A DNA stretch of 64,000 nt, from NCBI GenBank assembly GCA_016743235.1, contig VRZD01000010.1, positions 1 through 64,000 on the forward strand, written 5' to 3'. The notes under the pieces are model-generated. The model ran no database searches, was not told the DNA's origin, and saw only the letters and a list, made by a program, of their open reading frames with translations. A program made the position numbers and the translations under genes. Below are positions 39,338-47,099 of this stretch, one piece after another. The DNA comes from Pantanalinema sp. GBBB05. GTDB taxonomy: Bacteria > Cyanobacteriota > Cyanobacteriia > Leptolyngbyales > Leptolyngbyaceae. Position 1 is the stretch's first letter, and every line of letters starts with the position of its first letter.

Positions 39338-40144
39338 TTATGCGATCGGTTTTTGGCTTGGTACACCTACCGCCCGAGGATAGTACATGGGGGTCGGGGC
39401 AGTTTTACGAAGGCACAGGCAATGCCGTTCTCCAGCGGTTAAGGGCGTAGTGAATGAGTCGATCGCGGCTAGGGTGCCCCCTAATTGAGCCATGGCGGCT
39501 TGAAGCGCTGCTGTTTCAGCTTCTGTCCACTGACCCCGATACAGAATGGCTAACCCCCCGATTTTGAGCAAGGGCAGGGCATATTCGGCACAAACCGGAG
39601 CGGCAGCAACGGCTCGAATTAACGCTAAATCAAACTGTTCTCGATACTGCGGCTGTTGTCCGACTTGTTCCACCCGATCAACCAAGGTCGTGGCATTGGT
39701 GATCCCTAATGTCGGCAATAAGCGATCGAGGAAGTCAATTTTTTTGCGAGTAGAGTCTAGTAGGGTAACCGCCCAGTCGGGTCGAGCGATCGCAATGGGA
39801 ACCCCCGGAAAACCACCCCCAGTCCCAATATCAATCACTGTAAAGGGTGAGGGAGAGGCGAGCGTCTGCTCTGCTCCGGCGCTCTGATCTGTTGCGTCCT
39901 TGCCAGCCTCCCCAGACAAAGCCAGGAAGTTCTTAATTCCTCGGAGGGAATCCCAAAGATGTTTTTCCCAGAACTCATCGGGTGCGGTGATGCGGGTAAG
40001 GTTGAACTGTTGGTTACCAGCCAGAATTCCGGCATAGAGTTGGTGAAACTGTTGGGTTTGGTGAGGGGAGGGTTGCCAATGGAGTGTATCCAGCCAGAGG
40101 TCAGCGAAATCAGGTAAGACGAGGGAAGAGTCAGGGTTAACCAT
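39338..40144 (-). CDS. rsmG: 16S rRNA (guanine-527-N7)-methyltransferase
   Basis: RsmG (GidB) methylates G527 of 16S rRNA using S-adenosylmethionine. The 268-residue protein has the family start (LHWQPSPHQTQQFHQLYAGILAGNQQFNLTRITAPDEFWEKHLWDSL), the SAM motif VIDIGTGGGFPGVPIAIARP and the catalytic-domain stretch FDLALIRAVAAAPVCAEYALPLLK. A variable insertion (GEAGKDATDQSAGAEQTLAS) of about 25 residues precedes motif I, compared with shorter homologues. It is 69 bases downstream of the ArsM-like gene and on the same strand. Confidence 0.92.
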   Translation of the reverse strand: MVNPDSSLVLPDFADLWLDTLHWQPSPHQTQQFHQLYAGILAGNQQFNLTRITAPDEFWEKHLWDSLRGIKNFLALSGEAGKDATDQSAGAEQTLASPSPFTVIDIGTGGGFPGVPIAIARPDWAVTLLDSTRKKIDFLDRLLPTLGITNATTLVDRVEQVGQQPQYREQFDLALIRAVAAAPVCAEYALPLLKIGGLAILYRGQWTEAETAALQAAMAQLGGTLAAIDSFTTPLTAGERHCLCLRKTAPTPMYYPRAVGVPSQKPIA

Positions 40145-40281
40145 GAGTAATCAACGGGATAGCGATCGAGACTATAGCAAGTTCTGGTAGAACCAGCCTC
40201 TCATAAAGTTGGATTCCGGGAACGTAAAGCCACCCGATGGCTTCTTGATAACTAGCCCGATTTGATTTACGAGGAAATGTA

Positions 40282-40830
40282 ATGCGACGAGTTGCTTTTC
40301 TGGGATTCAGTATGCTGCTGCTCAGCAGTAGCCAGGCGCTAGCCGGTCCATTGCCCCGCTTGGCTAATCTGCACTGGCTGATGAATCACTCTACTCAGCC
40401 TGCGATCGCTCAACAGCAAGCGCAGCCAACTATTATCACGTTGCAACGTACTGCGTGCTTTGGCTTTTGTCCTATGTATAAAGTGACCATTTATGGAGAT
40501 GGCAAGGTGGTGTATGAAGGAGAACGGTTTGTGAAGGAGACAGGCACGAGAACGACCAAGATTAGTCGAGCGGCCGTGCAGCAATTAGTCAAGGAGTTTA
40601 AGCAAGTCAACTATTTTACTCTCAACGATAGCTATACCGGAGGTCACACTGATGCGCCTTCGGCGATTACATCCTTGACACTGGGTAAGCAACAAAAGCT
40701 GGTGCATCACTATATGGCATCGCCAGATGCCCCGGAGACGCTGAAAGCTTTAGAGGATAGGATTGATCAAGTGGTCAATTCTCAGCAGTGGATTGGTACG
40801 GACGAAGAACGTCGTCCACAAAATCGTTAG
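40282..40830 (+). CDS. secreted DUF6438 domain protein
   Basis: A 182-residue exported protein. Residues 1-22 form a signal peptide (MRRVAFLGFSMLLLSSSQALAG, cleaved after ALA). The mature part contains the DUF6438 signature ITLQRTACFGFCPMYKVTIYGDGKVVYEGERFV with a Cys pair four residues apart, then ISRAAVQQLVKEFKQVNYFTLNDSYTGGHTDAPSAITSLTLG. The function of the family is unknown. The ribosome site GAGGAAA lies 7 bases before the ATG. A strong hairpin follows about 115 bases after the stop. Confidence 0.8.
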   Translation: MRRVAFLGFSMLLLSSSQALAGPLPRLANLHWLMNHSTQPAIAQQQAQPTIITLQRTACFGFCPMYKVTIYGDGKVVYEGERFVKETGTRTTKISRAAVQQLVKEFKQVNYFTLNDSYTGGHTDAPSAITSLTLGKQQKLVHHYMASPDAPETLKALEDRIDQVVNSQQWIGTDEERRPQNR

Positions 40831-41152
40831 GAGAATGCCGATCGGTTGAGAAAACATACCGCTAAGCTGTCCGATGGCGAACGGCTGAAGTGGCAAGAAA
40901 ATTGAGGTTTATCCATTGTTTACTAATGTTAGTGCAGTGATGGTGCTCCGCGATCGGGCTAGCTTTGATCGCGGAGTGCGCATTTGGGGTACACCCTCAG
41001 TTGGCTGTTAGATGAAGCACGACACAAACCAACCCACCCAGATCAGGATCACTGGATGGCTAGAGCACGTTTACAGTACGATCGACGAAAACATCTAGCC
41101 TATTAATTGTTAGGAGGCAGAAGCCGGCTTAGCACCAGCACTCGGAAACGCC
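40831..41152. other. spacer at the left edge of the accessory island
   Basis: No gene is seen in these 322 bases. The first half carries the hairpin at 40946-40976. The second half includes two GTTAG-type heptamers (GTTAGAT 41007-41013; GTTAGGA 41109-41115), of which the latter directly precedes the DUF7660-like gene. They could be the right ends (R') of older attC sites, but no matching left end is found, so I do not call attC here. Confidence 0.4.
40946..40976. terminator. perfect 10-bp hairpin after the DUF6438 gene
   Basis: CTCCGCGATC (40946-40955) and GATCGCGGAG (40967-40976) are perfectly complementary around an 11-base loop. No T-run follows, so this would be a non-canonical terminator or a HIP1-derived palindrome. 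Confidence 0.4.
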
Positions 41153-41395
41153 ATGAATGAACGCATACGTATTGATTCGCGGCAGGAGCTAATCGCGCTC
41201 ATCTCTAGATTACTGGAGGAAAACGATGCGGCTGAATGGGAGAACGAGACCGCCCATCGCTTTTTGGAGGCATTGGCGGCGTGGTTAAACGATGCCGATG
41301 GCTTCTATCGAAACATCAAGGAAGCAAGAGATCCGAACGAGGCGTCCTGGCAGCTATTTGCGGATGCTCTTCAAGCAGCGACTGTCTATGAGTAG
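41153..41395 (+). CDS. DUF7660-like small protein (cassette gene)
   Basis: An 80-residue acidic protein, MNERIRIDSRQELIALISRLLEENDAAEWENETAHRFLEAL, with a C-terminal WLNDADGFY...SWQLFADALQAATVYE. The pattern matches proteins I recall as DUF7660, small orphan proteins common in diverse bacteria, some next to toxin/immunity genes. The coding sequence lacks HIP1-type GCGATCGC motifs. The stop is 24 bases before the left end of an attC site, the layout of an integron cassette. Function unknown. Confidence 0.7.
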   Translation: MNERIRIDSRQELIALISRLLEENDAAEWENETAHRFLEALAAWLNDADGFYRNIKEARDPNEASWQLFADALQAATVYE

Positions 41396-41418
41396 CCGTC
41401 TACGCCAATGCCGCTGCC

Positions 41419-41497
41419 GCCTAACACCTGGCTGGAGCGGACATAAAGTGCCAAGCCCATACGTCGGCGTGCGCGCCGCTCAGCTTAACCGTTAGAC
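41419..41497 (+). repeat. integron-type attC site
   Basis: A 79-base imperfect palindrome. The left end GCCTAAC (41419-41425) matches the R'' consensus RYYYAAC, and the right end GTTAGAC (41491-41497) matches R' GTTRRRY; they pair with one mismatch. The inner boxes GCTGGAGCGG (41431-41440) and CCGCTCAGC (41476-41484) pair with a single unpaired G, as expected for the extra-helical base in attC. The central part is also GC-rich and self-complementary. Confidence 0.8.
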
Positions 41498-41517
41498 GGC
41501 AGAGGGAAGGAGTATCT

Positions 41518-41931
41518 ATGCGATTGCAACTGAAGTATCCACCCACAGCAGAGAACGCGCCCAAGTTCGCCGCCGACATGGTCAGCCCAGCAGCAGAAAT
41601 GAGCGGTGCAAACCTCGACTACTCAGTTGCTAGCCTCCAAGCAGTGGACGACATCATCGAGTGCATGCGGCAGGATGGCTGCACTCCTGACCAGGTAGCG
41701 GAGACGCTGTTTGGGTTCGGGTGCTACGTCGGCGAGGTGTTCGTCCAGCGCGCGGGCGGTAGGTGGCGGAACGCTGCCGAAACGTCAATGGCAAAGCTCG
41801 CCGACTTCCCGATGGTCATTGAACTGGGCAAGGAGAGCTTTTGCAGCCCAATTGATAAGGTGTTTAAGCGGATGGAGAGCGGTGAGGACAACCTACCGTA
41901 CTTCTATCAGGTGTTCACTGCGCGGGGATAG
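41518..41931 (+). CDS. hypothetical protein (cassette gene)
   Basis: A 137-residue soluble protein starting 20 bases after the attC right end; AGGGAAGGAG precedes the ATG by 7 bases. The sequence (LQAVDDIIECMRQDGCTPDQVAETLFGFGCYVGEVFVQRAGGRWRN, then FCSPIDKVFKRMESGEDNLPYFYQVF) resembles small proteins of the kind found beside immunity or toxin genes, but I cannot name a family with confidence. GC content is higher than in the surrounding genes and GATCG-type motifs are absent, consistent with foreign origin. Its own attC was not found downstream. Confidence 0.65.
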   Translation: MRLQLKYPPTAENAPKFAADMVSPAAEMSGANLDYSVASLQAVDDIIECMRQDGCTPDQVAETLFGFGCYVGEVFVQRAGGRWRNAAETSMAKLADFPMVIELGKESFCSPIDKVFKRMESGEDNLPYFYQVFTARG

Positions 41932-42101
41932 ACCGTGGAACTAGGCAACGATGTAGGTAAGGTTTTGCGATCGACAGCACAACAAGAATCGGCTCGACAA
42001 CGCTTGAGGAGCCATACTGGGGCAATCAGTCTTGGATATGCAACAGGCATAGATTGTGACAAGAAGCTTAATACTGCGTTGGTGCAGATGGAGCAGAGAT
42101 T

Positions 42102-42479
42102 ATGAAATTCCTAGTTGTCACCTGCTTAGCTCTGGGCGGGTTTGGGCTAGTGCTGAGCGGATGCACCTATGGTAGATGGGAGTTTTTATCATGGCGATAT
42201 GCATCTGAGTTTTATACCCCTATCCAACAAGCTGTAGATTCAGGTTGTCTAAGTGAGTATCCAAAAGTCATCAAAGTCATGAACTATGATCAGCTGTCTG
42301 CTGTCGTTTGGTTCAAGGGAGACAGTGGCAGTACTTGGATTGCTGAAGCCTGGCGTTCTTTTGAGAAACCTAATTGGCAGTTCAAGAAAAGCGGCTCGGC
42401 TGGTGTCTACTATTGTGATATTGACATCATCAATAGTACATCTGGAGGTTCTGCGGATGGTTTCTACTGGTATAACTGA
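42102..42479 (+). CDS. small lipoprotein
   Basis: A 125-residue protein with a lipoprotein signal peptide: MKFLVVTCLALGGFGLVLSGC, lipobox LSGC with Cys at about residue 21. The mature part is Trp/Tyr-rich (WEFLSWRYASEFYTPIQQAVDSGC ... VVWFKGDSGSTWIAEAWRSFEKPNWQFKKSG). No family recognised. A hairpin (42489-42514) lies immediately after the stop. Anchored in a membrane; role unknown. Confidence 0.6.
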   Translation: MKFLVVTCLALGGFGLVLSGCTYGRWEFLSWRYASEFYTPIQQAVDSGCLSEYPKVIKVMNYDQLSAVVWFKGDSGSTWIAEAWRSFEKPNWQFKKSGSAGVYYCDIDIINSTSGGSADGFYWYN

Positions 42480-42488
42480 AACCTCACT

Positions 42489-42514
42489 GATCGCTTCTCT
42501 CCTTTGAGGCGATC
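42489..42514 (+). terminator. hairpin after the lipoprotein gene
   Basis: GATCGCTTC (42489-42497) pairs with GAGGCGATC (42506-42514) except for one G-T pair, with an 8-base loop TCTCCTTT. It starts 10 bases after the stop codon, the position expected of a terminator. No T-tract follows. Confidence 0.4.
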
Positions 42515-42704
42515 GCGCCAGGGTATGAACAGTCGAGCTCATTTTCGTTGACCGCACGGACAAGAGAGCTTGATCAGGATGCCAACCGAGCAAACGGATC
42601 CAGCGTTGGGTTAAGTCTCAATATTAACGGGTGGTAACTCAGTATCGTTGCTGAGAAAATGCCTGGTGGCGGCATTCTATATCCGTAGATCCCGAAATTG
42701 AATA

Positions 42705-42998
42705 GCATCGATTCTGTTTTGATATGCGTCGATTCTGTTTTGATATGCGTCGATTCTATTTTGATATGCGTCGATTCTATTTTGATATGCGTCGATTCTA
42801 TTTTGATATGCGTCGATTCTGTTTTGATATGCGTCGATTCTATTTTGATATGCGTCGATTCTATTTTGATATGCGTCGATTCTATTTTGATATGCGTCGA
42901 TTCTATTTTGATATGCGTCGATTCTATTTTGATATGCGTCGATTCGGTTTTGGATACCGTCGTTTCTATTGTGATATGCATCGACTCTATGGTTGACT
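42705..42998. repeat. 21-bp tandem repeat array
   Basis: Fourteen head-to-tail units of exactly 21 bases. The first eleven (42705-42935) are nearly identical, GCGTCGATTCTATTTTGATAT, with CTG for CTA in some; units 12-14 (from 42936, 42957 and 42978) are degenerate. A single copy in the opposite direction (AAAAACAGAATCGACG, 43012-43027) follows. Because 21 is a multiple of three, long frames are open on both strands (heptads such as CVDSILI on plus and NRIDAYQ on minus), so an encoded protein cannot be concluded. There are no spacers, so this is not a CRISPR array. AT-rich tracts recur every two helical turns. Confidence 0.85.
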
Positions 42999-43029
42999 CC
43001 ATCAATGGTATTAAAAACAGAATCGACGG

Positions 43030-43472
43030 TGTGCCAAATAGAGTTTAGCCAAATCAGTGAGGGCATCTAGGGCTATTGGGATGCTGAATTGGTGGAGAAC
43101 TGGATGCTGGAGCAAGTTTGCTGGACGATCGCTGCTCTTTTCCTCGTTATGACAAATATTTGAGGGGCGATCGCTAAGTGTAGAGGCAACGTGACTCAGT
43201 GACCATGCAGGATCAAGTTGCTGTGTCTTTCCTAAGGATCTGAAATTAGGCAGAAAGATTCTCGCTATGCAGCTTGAGCAGCATATGATGCAGAAATAAT
43301 CTGTATAAGTATTAAATTTCGGGTGTTATATTGAATTATTCTATCTACACCCTATGGGATCTTAGGCGGAAATTTTCAGCCCATTCATTGTTATGCTGAC
43401 AAGGCTTTGGCAGGGGTGTGCTTGCAGAGGAATTTGAAGGCATCAGTTTATTGACCAATTGAAACCTGCATC
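43030..43472. other. spacer between repeat array and TPR gene
   Basis: I see no gene. A weak inverted repeat GGGTGT/ACACCC (about 43321-43352) flanks an AT-rich stretch that may be the promoter of the next gene, and GTTATGC at 43390-43396 resembles an attC right end but has no recognisable partner. Confidence 0.35.
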
Positions 43473-44747
43473 ATGGCTAATTCCTCTGGTTCTGACCAAA
43501 ATCATGATTTTACCGATGCTGAGGATTGGTTTAATCACGCCTGCAACTTGTATGATTTAGAGCAATATGAGAAAGCTATTGCCGCATTTGATAAAGTCAT
43601 TGAGTTTGACTCAGAGCATTTTGAGGCTTGGTTTAATCGGGCAGCTATACTGCACAGACTGGAACGCTACGAAGAAGCGATTGCGAGTTATACCAAAGTC
43701 ATTGAAATCAATCCAGATTATTCAGATGCCTGGTTTAATCGAGGTCGTATCTTTGAGCACCATCTGGAGAATCATACAAGTGCTCTTGAGGATTACGATA
43801 AGGCATCCGAGTTAGACCCTGATAATCCTGATATTTGGGAGCAGCGACAATATTCACTCAGGTCTCTAGGGCGACATGACGAAGCTGAGGTTAGCTATGC
43901 TAAATCCGTTAGCATCAATGCTAAACGGTATCCATCCCTGGCTGTACCTCAGCAAAAATTACAAGCAGTAGATGAGTCGGTTGTGATTGACGGTCACACT
44001 GATTTCACAAAAGCGTTTTGCGACGGTTTTACCTTCTACCAAGACTATCCCCACTTTGGTTTGAGTGAAGTTACATTCTCGACCTATGAGATTGGTGAAT
44101 TGAACCTAACCTCCGGGCGTATTGTTGCTTGTGATCCATCGCTTCAAGAAGCCCTACGTTGTCCATTTACAAAGTCTGTAGAACCCGGACGGTATCCGGT
44201 GTTTCTAAGTATTGCGTACCCGGAAGCATCGGGGTACTCAAATATTGCCTGTGTAATGGTTCGGTTCCGTGAAGCGGCAGCCATGAGATGGGAACTTGCC
44301 AAAATCTATGTTCCAGGTTCTGAAAAATGTGGAGAGGTTTATGGCGTTGATACTGGACTAGGCTGCTTTATGGATATAGATGCCGCAGAAGTCCTATACG
44401 AGTTGAAAGCTTTTACACCTCAGGAAGAAGCTGACATAAACACAGCCCGTTTAGCCCAAGATAACAGACAGAGCAGTGAGGCAGTTGGGCGTACCTCTGT
44501 GCGCGCTTGGGATTATTTCCAGGAGTGTTTTTATCAGCCACTCTATGCTGAGATGGAAAATAATGCCACTCGTCCACCGGGTCACGATTGGGCAAATGTT
44601 CAAGTTAGCGATCGCATCCAAGCAAACATCGTTGCATTTTCGTCAGGTTATGGAGATGGTGCCTATGCTTCTTACTGGGGGTATGATGCAGCAGGAAATC
44701 TTGTTAGCCTTGTCACAGATTTTTCTCTTTTTCCTAGTACTAGTTGA
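43473..44747 (+). CDS. TPR - DUF4241 protein (cassette gene)
   Basis: A 424-residue soluble protein. Residues 10-155 are four tetratricopeptide repeats (AWFNRAAILHRLERYEEAIASYTKVIEINPDYSDAWFNRGRIFE). Residues 175-420 match the DUF4241 pattern: FSTYEIGELNLTSGRIVACDP, GRYPVFLSIAYPEASGYSNIACVMVRF, VYGVDTGLGCFMD and FSSGYGDGAYASYWGYDAAGNLVSLVTDF. DUF4241 proteins are uncharacterised and often lie beside polymorphic-toxin immunity genes; the TPR fusion suggests a binding role. The gene stops 4 bases before an attC left end, so it appears to be integron cargo. Confidence 0.8.
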   Translation: MANSSGSDQNHDFTDAEDWFNHACNLYDLEQYEKAIAAFDKVIEFDSEHFEAWFNRAAILHRLERYEEAIASYTKVIEINPDYSDAWFNRGRIFEHHLENHTSALEDYDKASELDPDNPDIWEQRQYSLRSLGRHDEAEVSYAKSVSINAKRYPSLAVPQQKLQAVDESVVIDGHTDFTKAFCDGFTFYQDYPHFGLSEVTFSTYEIGELNLTSGRIVACDPSLQEALRCPFTKSVEPGRYPVFLSIAYPEASGYSNIACVMVRFREAAAMRWELAKIYVPGSEKCGEVYGVDTGLGCFMDIDAAEVLYELKAFTPQEEADINTARLAQDNRQSSEAVGRTSVRAWDYFQECFYQPLYAEMENNATRPPGHDWANVQVSDRIQANIVAFSSGYGDGAYASYWGYDAAGNLVSLVTDFSLFPSTS

Positions 44748-44751
44748 CACA

Positions 44752-44840
44752 GCATAACAACGCCCATGCACACCGACCGCCGAAACTTGATCGGTTATGA
44801 TGCAAAGTTCATCTGCGGCGGGTGATGGGCAACGTTATGT
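44752..44840 (+). repeat. integron-type attC site
   Basis: An 89-base imperfect palindrome. Left end GCATAAC (44752-44758), right end GTTATGT (44834-44840). The inner arms GCCCAT (44762-44767) and ATGGGC (44825-44830) pair, and CCGCCG (44778-44783) pairs with CGGCGG near 44817; a few bases are unpaired on the left arm. It directly follows the TPR-DUF4241 gene and precedes the methyltransferase gene. Confidence 0.75.
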
Positions 44841-44926
44841 AGCATAGGGTATGTGTGTTGAAAGCCCTTCGATTTTGTCGATGCAGAGTTCAATGTTAAC
44901 CTGATGTGATCGCTATGTTGTGAATC

Positions 44927-45694
44927 ATGACTACACATAAAGAATCGATCATTGATCAATTTACTCGTCAGGCAGTCCCTTTTGCGCAGGTGCCCGGTCA
45001 CACTAACGAAGAATCTCTACAGTTGTTATTGGAAATGGCAGAAGTATCTAATCAGGATACGGTGCTAGATGTTGCCTGCGGCCCAGGTATCGTAGCCTGT
45101 GCCTTCGCGCCTTTTTCCAGTCATGTGACGGGGATTGATATTACTCCAGCCATGCTTGAGCAGGCTCAGTCACTGGCTCAGAACCGCGGACTGACGAATC
45201 TTTCATGGCAGCAGGGAGAAGGAGAAGCATTACCATTTGCTGATCACAGCTTTTCCATTGTGCTGAGTCGTTACGCCTTTCATCATTGCCTCCAGCCAGA
45301 TCTTGTTTTCTCGGAAATGATTCGGGTATGCCGCCCTGGAGGAAAGGTTTTGGTTGCTGATGTCGTTCTGCCATCCAGCAAGGTAAATGCCTACGATCGT
45401 CTTGAGAAACTGCGAGATCCGTCTCATACTCATGCCTTGAGTCTAGAAGAGCTTCAGAATTTAGCGACTGCAAATAATCTGCAAAATGTCCGTCTAGCTT
45501 TCTATAAAGTGGAAATTGAATTAGAACAACAAATGGCAGCTTCATTTCCCAATCCAGGAGATGAGGATAAGATTCGACAAATTATCAGAGAGGATATTGG
45601 AGTTGACAAGTTGGGTATCAACACCCATCTTAGAGGTGATGAGATTTACTACGCAGTGCCAATCACAGTTATGGTTGCACACAAAGCTGCATAA
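44927..45694 (+). CDS. class I SAM-dependent methyltransferase (cassette gene)
   Basis: A 255-residue methyltransferase of the UbiE/COQ5-like type. Motif I is VLDVACGPGIVACAFAPFSSHVTGIDITPAMLEQA; the acidic motif is GEALPFADHSFSIVLSRYAFHHC; motif III is RVCRPGGKVLVADVVLP. The C-terminal part (LSLEELQNLATANNLQNVRLAFYKVEIELEQQ) is typical. The substrate is unknown. It lies between two attC-type sites, and its stop codon TAA is inside the left end GCATAAC of the second, which is common for integron cassettes. Confidence 0.85.
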   Translation: MTTHKESIIDQFTRQAVPFAQVPGHTNEESLQLLLEMAEVSNQDTVLDVACGPGIVACAFAPFSSHVTGIDITPAMLEQAQSLAQNRGLTNLSWQQGEGEALPFADHSFSIVLSRYAFHHCLQPDLVFSEMIRVCRPGGKVLVADVVLPSSKVNAYDRLEKLRDPSHTHALSLEELQNLATANNLQNVRLAFYKVEIELEQQMAASFPNPGDEDKIRQIIREDIGVDKLGINTHLRGDEIYYAVPITVMVAHKAA

Positions 45695-45755
45695 CAACGC
45701 CCATGCACACCGACCACCAAGTGTTGATCGGTTGTGACACAAAAGTTATCTGCAA
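45689..45755 (+). repeat. truncated attC site
   Basis: The first 30 bases match the attC at 44752 at 29 positions (GCATAACAACGCCCATGCAC, then ACCGACC and a variant CACC), and a loop containing TTGATCGGTT is conserved. After ATCTGC (about 45747-45752) similarity stops: the complementary right half (CGGCGGGTGATGGGC, GTTATG) is missing. It is therefore a left half only, probably cut by a later rearrangement. Confidence 0.65.
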
Positions 45756-45886
45756 CCACTGACTTTTACCGCTATGCCGAAAGTCTTCAGATGGGAGAGC
45801 GGCTTGATTGGCTTGCAGGATATTTAGTCACAATGGAAGTTTCTTAGGGCAGGTAATTCTAATGACAATAGCAACGATTAGATGTC

Positions 45887-46186
45887 ATGACGGACGAAAA
45901 TCTTGATTTTTCAGATTGCCCAGAAGTTACACCAGAGATGTTTGCAAAAGCAGTGGTGCGACGTGGTCTACCTGCTGCAAAAACAAAAACTCAAGTAATA
46001 CTTCGTATTGATGTTTATGAACACCAAGTTGAATATTAGACCAACCGACAGATAAAGAAGGCTTGCCTAAATGCTGGTTTCGATATTGTTGTCTATCCTG
46101 TAGAACAAAAAATAGAACATTATTTGCCAACAGGTCACATAGTTAGAGTTAATGACGCTTTGGTTAAGTTGTTTGGAATTAAGAGC
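45887..46186 (+). pseudogene. BrnA-like antitoxin start fused to an interrupted frame
   Basis: From ATG 45887 a 50-codon frame reads MTDENLDFSDCPEVTPEMFAKAVVRRGLPAAKTKTQVILRID, the N-terminal pattern of BrnA-type antitoxins (the expected continuation is a ribbon-helix-helix ending such as DVLEWFK...). Instead it continues VYEHQVEY and meets TAG at 46037. The same frame stays open after the TAG (TNRQIKKACLNAGFDIVVYPVEQKIEHYLPTGHIVRVNDALVKLFG) until 46228, overlapping the opposite-strand hydroxylase gene. I infer a gene remnant, perhaps two genes joined and then broken. No BrnT toxin gene is seen beside it. Confidence 0.45.
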
Positions 46187-46187
46187 G

Positions 46188-46991
46188 TTATGCGTCTAAT
46201 GCTTTATCCCATTCCAATTGATGACTGAGACCATACTTAATAAAATCTTCGACTGGCGCTTTGTCACTCTTACCAAACACACCCAAACTGTAAGGATTCT
46301 CTCGCATTCGTTCCTCGACGAATTCTTGCTCCATCCGCAGCACTTCATCCCTGGGTTGATCCGGTTTAAAGAAATCGACGACTAACACAGTCCGTTCATA
46401 CTCTGTGTAATTATGGGGGCAATGAGGATAGCTATGGTCTAACACTAAAAATTCCCCTTCATACCAATAGAGTTTCTCATGACAAATTTTCATTGCCACA
46501 TCTCCCTGCGGCACAATCAGTCCTAAATAGCCGCGATTCATGTGGGGATTGTAGTTGACATGGAGTTTGACATCCAATCCGGGATGAAATGTACCAAAGT
46601 ACACATTTCTGAGGATATGTTTGTTTCTTAAATTAGTGGACTCGATCGCTTCAGATAACTTGGAGAAGTATTTTACTCTTAATTGTAGGGCTTTTTCTGG
46701 GACATGCTGCCCTGCGTATTGCGGATATTCAATGTGATGGGTGTGAATATAGTTTTCAATCAGCAGTCCTTGAAATAATACCCCAAACGCACTGTACTTA
46801 GCATTGCCCTTCGTCTTCACAGTTTTACTTTTAGGTCCCATCACCGCATCGGCAAACTGCAACTCTGCCTCAGAGGCGTGATGCTTAAACGTGGTAAATT
46901 CATCTCGAATCGCTTGCCAGTGCTGTTGCAGAATCTGCAAGAACGGAAATTGTTGGGGATCTAAATGATACTCGTTAAATTGTGTCATCAC
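46188..46991 (-). CDS. aspartyl/asparaginyl beta-hydroxylase family protein
   Basis: A 267-residue putative Fe(II)/2-oxoglutarate-dependent oxygenase. The core reads HPGLDVKLHVNYNPHMNRGYLGLIVPQGDVAMKICHEKLYWYEGEFLVLDHSYPHCPHNYTEYERTVLVVDFFKP. It has the family's HPG motif, the late LVLDHSYPHCPHN and the RTVLVVDF strand, which gives candidate metal-binding His residues and an Arg for 2-oxoglutarate. The N-terminal 80 residues are unlike the Asp/Asn hydroxylases I recall. The substrate is unknown; free amino acids or peptides are possible. Its stop codon lies inside GCATAAC on this strand (46187-46193), the same heptamer as in the attC sites, possibly by chance. Divergent from the amidohydrolase gene. 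Confidence 0.78.
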   Translation of the reverse strand: MMTQFNEYHLDPQQFPFLQILQQHWQAIRDEFTTFKHHASEAELQFADAVMGPKSKTVKTKGNAKYSAFGVLFQGLLIENYIHTHHIEYPQYAGQHVPEKALQLRVKYFSKLSEAIESTNLRNKHILRNVYFGTFHPGLDVKLHVNYNPHMNRGYLGLIVPQGDVAMKICHEKLYWYEGEFLVLDHSYPHCPHNYTEYERTVLVVDFFKPDQPRDEVLRMEQEFVEERMRENPYSLGVFGKSDKAPVEDFIKYGLSHQLEWDKALDA

Positions 46992-47099
46992 CTTTTCTCC
47001 TGAATCGACTGGAATTTCAACGGCTATAATTCATTCTAAAAGTTTTATTTTAGGCAGCTTAGTAAAAAAATGCTCTAACTAATTCTGGCAAGAGGTACT

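Noticed and set aside
41007..41115. attC site upstream of the DUF7660 gene
   Set aside because: Right-end-like heptamers exist but no left end or inner arms can be paired.
42705..42998. CRISPR array
   Set aside because: Units are contiguous without spacers.
42677..43066. 129-residue minus-strand frame of NRIDAYQ heptads (and similar frames on plus)
   Set aside because: Unit length 21 keeps all frames open; no ribosome site or conserved flank distinguishes coding from noncoding repeats.
43390..43396. attC right end GTTATGC before the TPR gene
   Set aside because: No complementary left end within 60-140 bases upstream.
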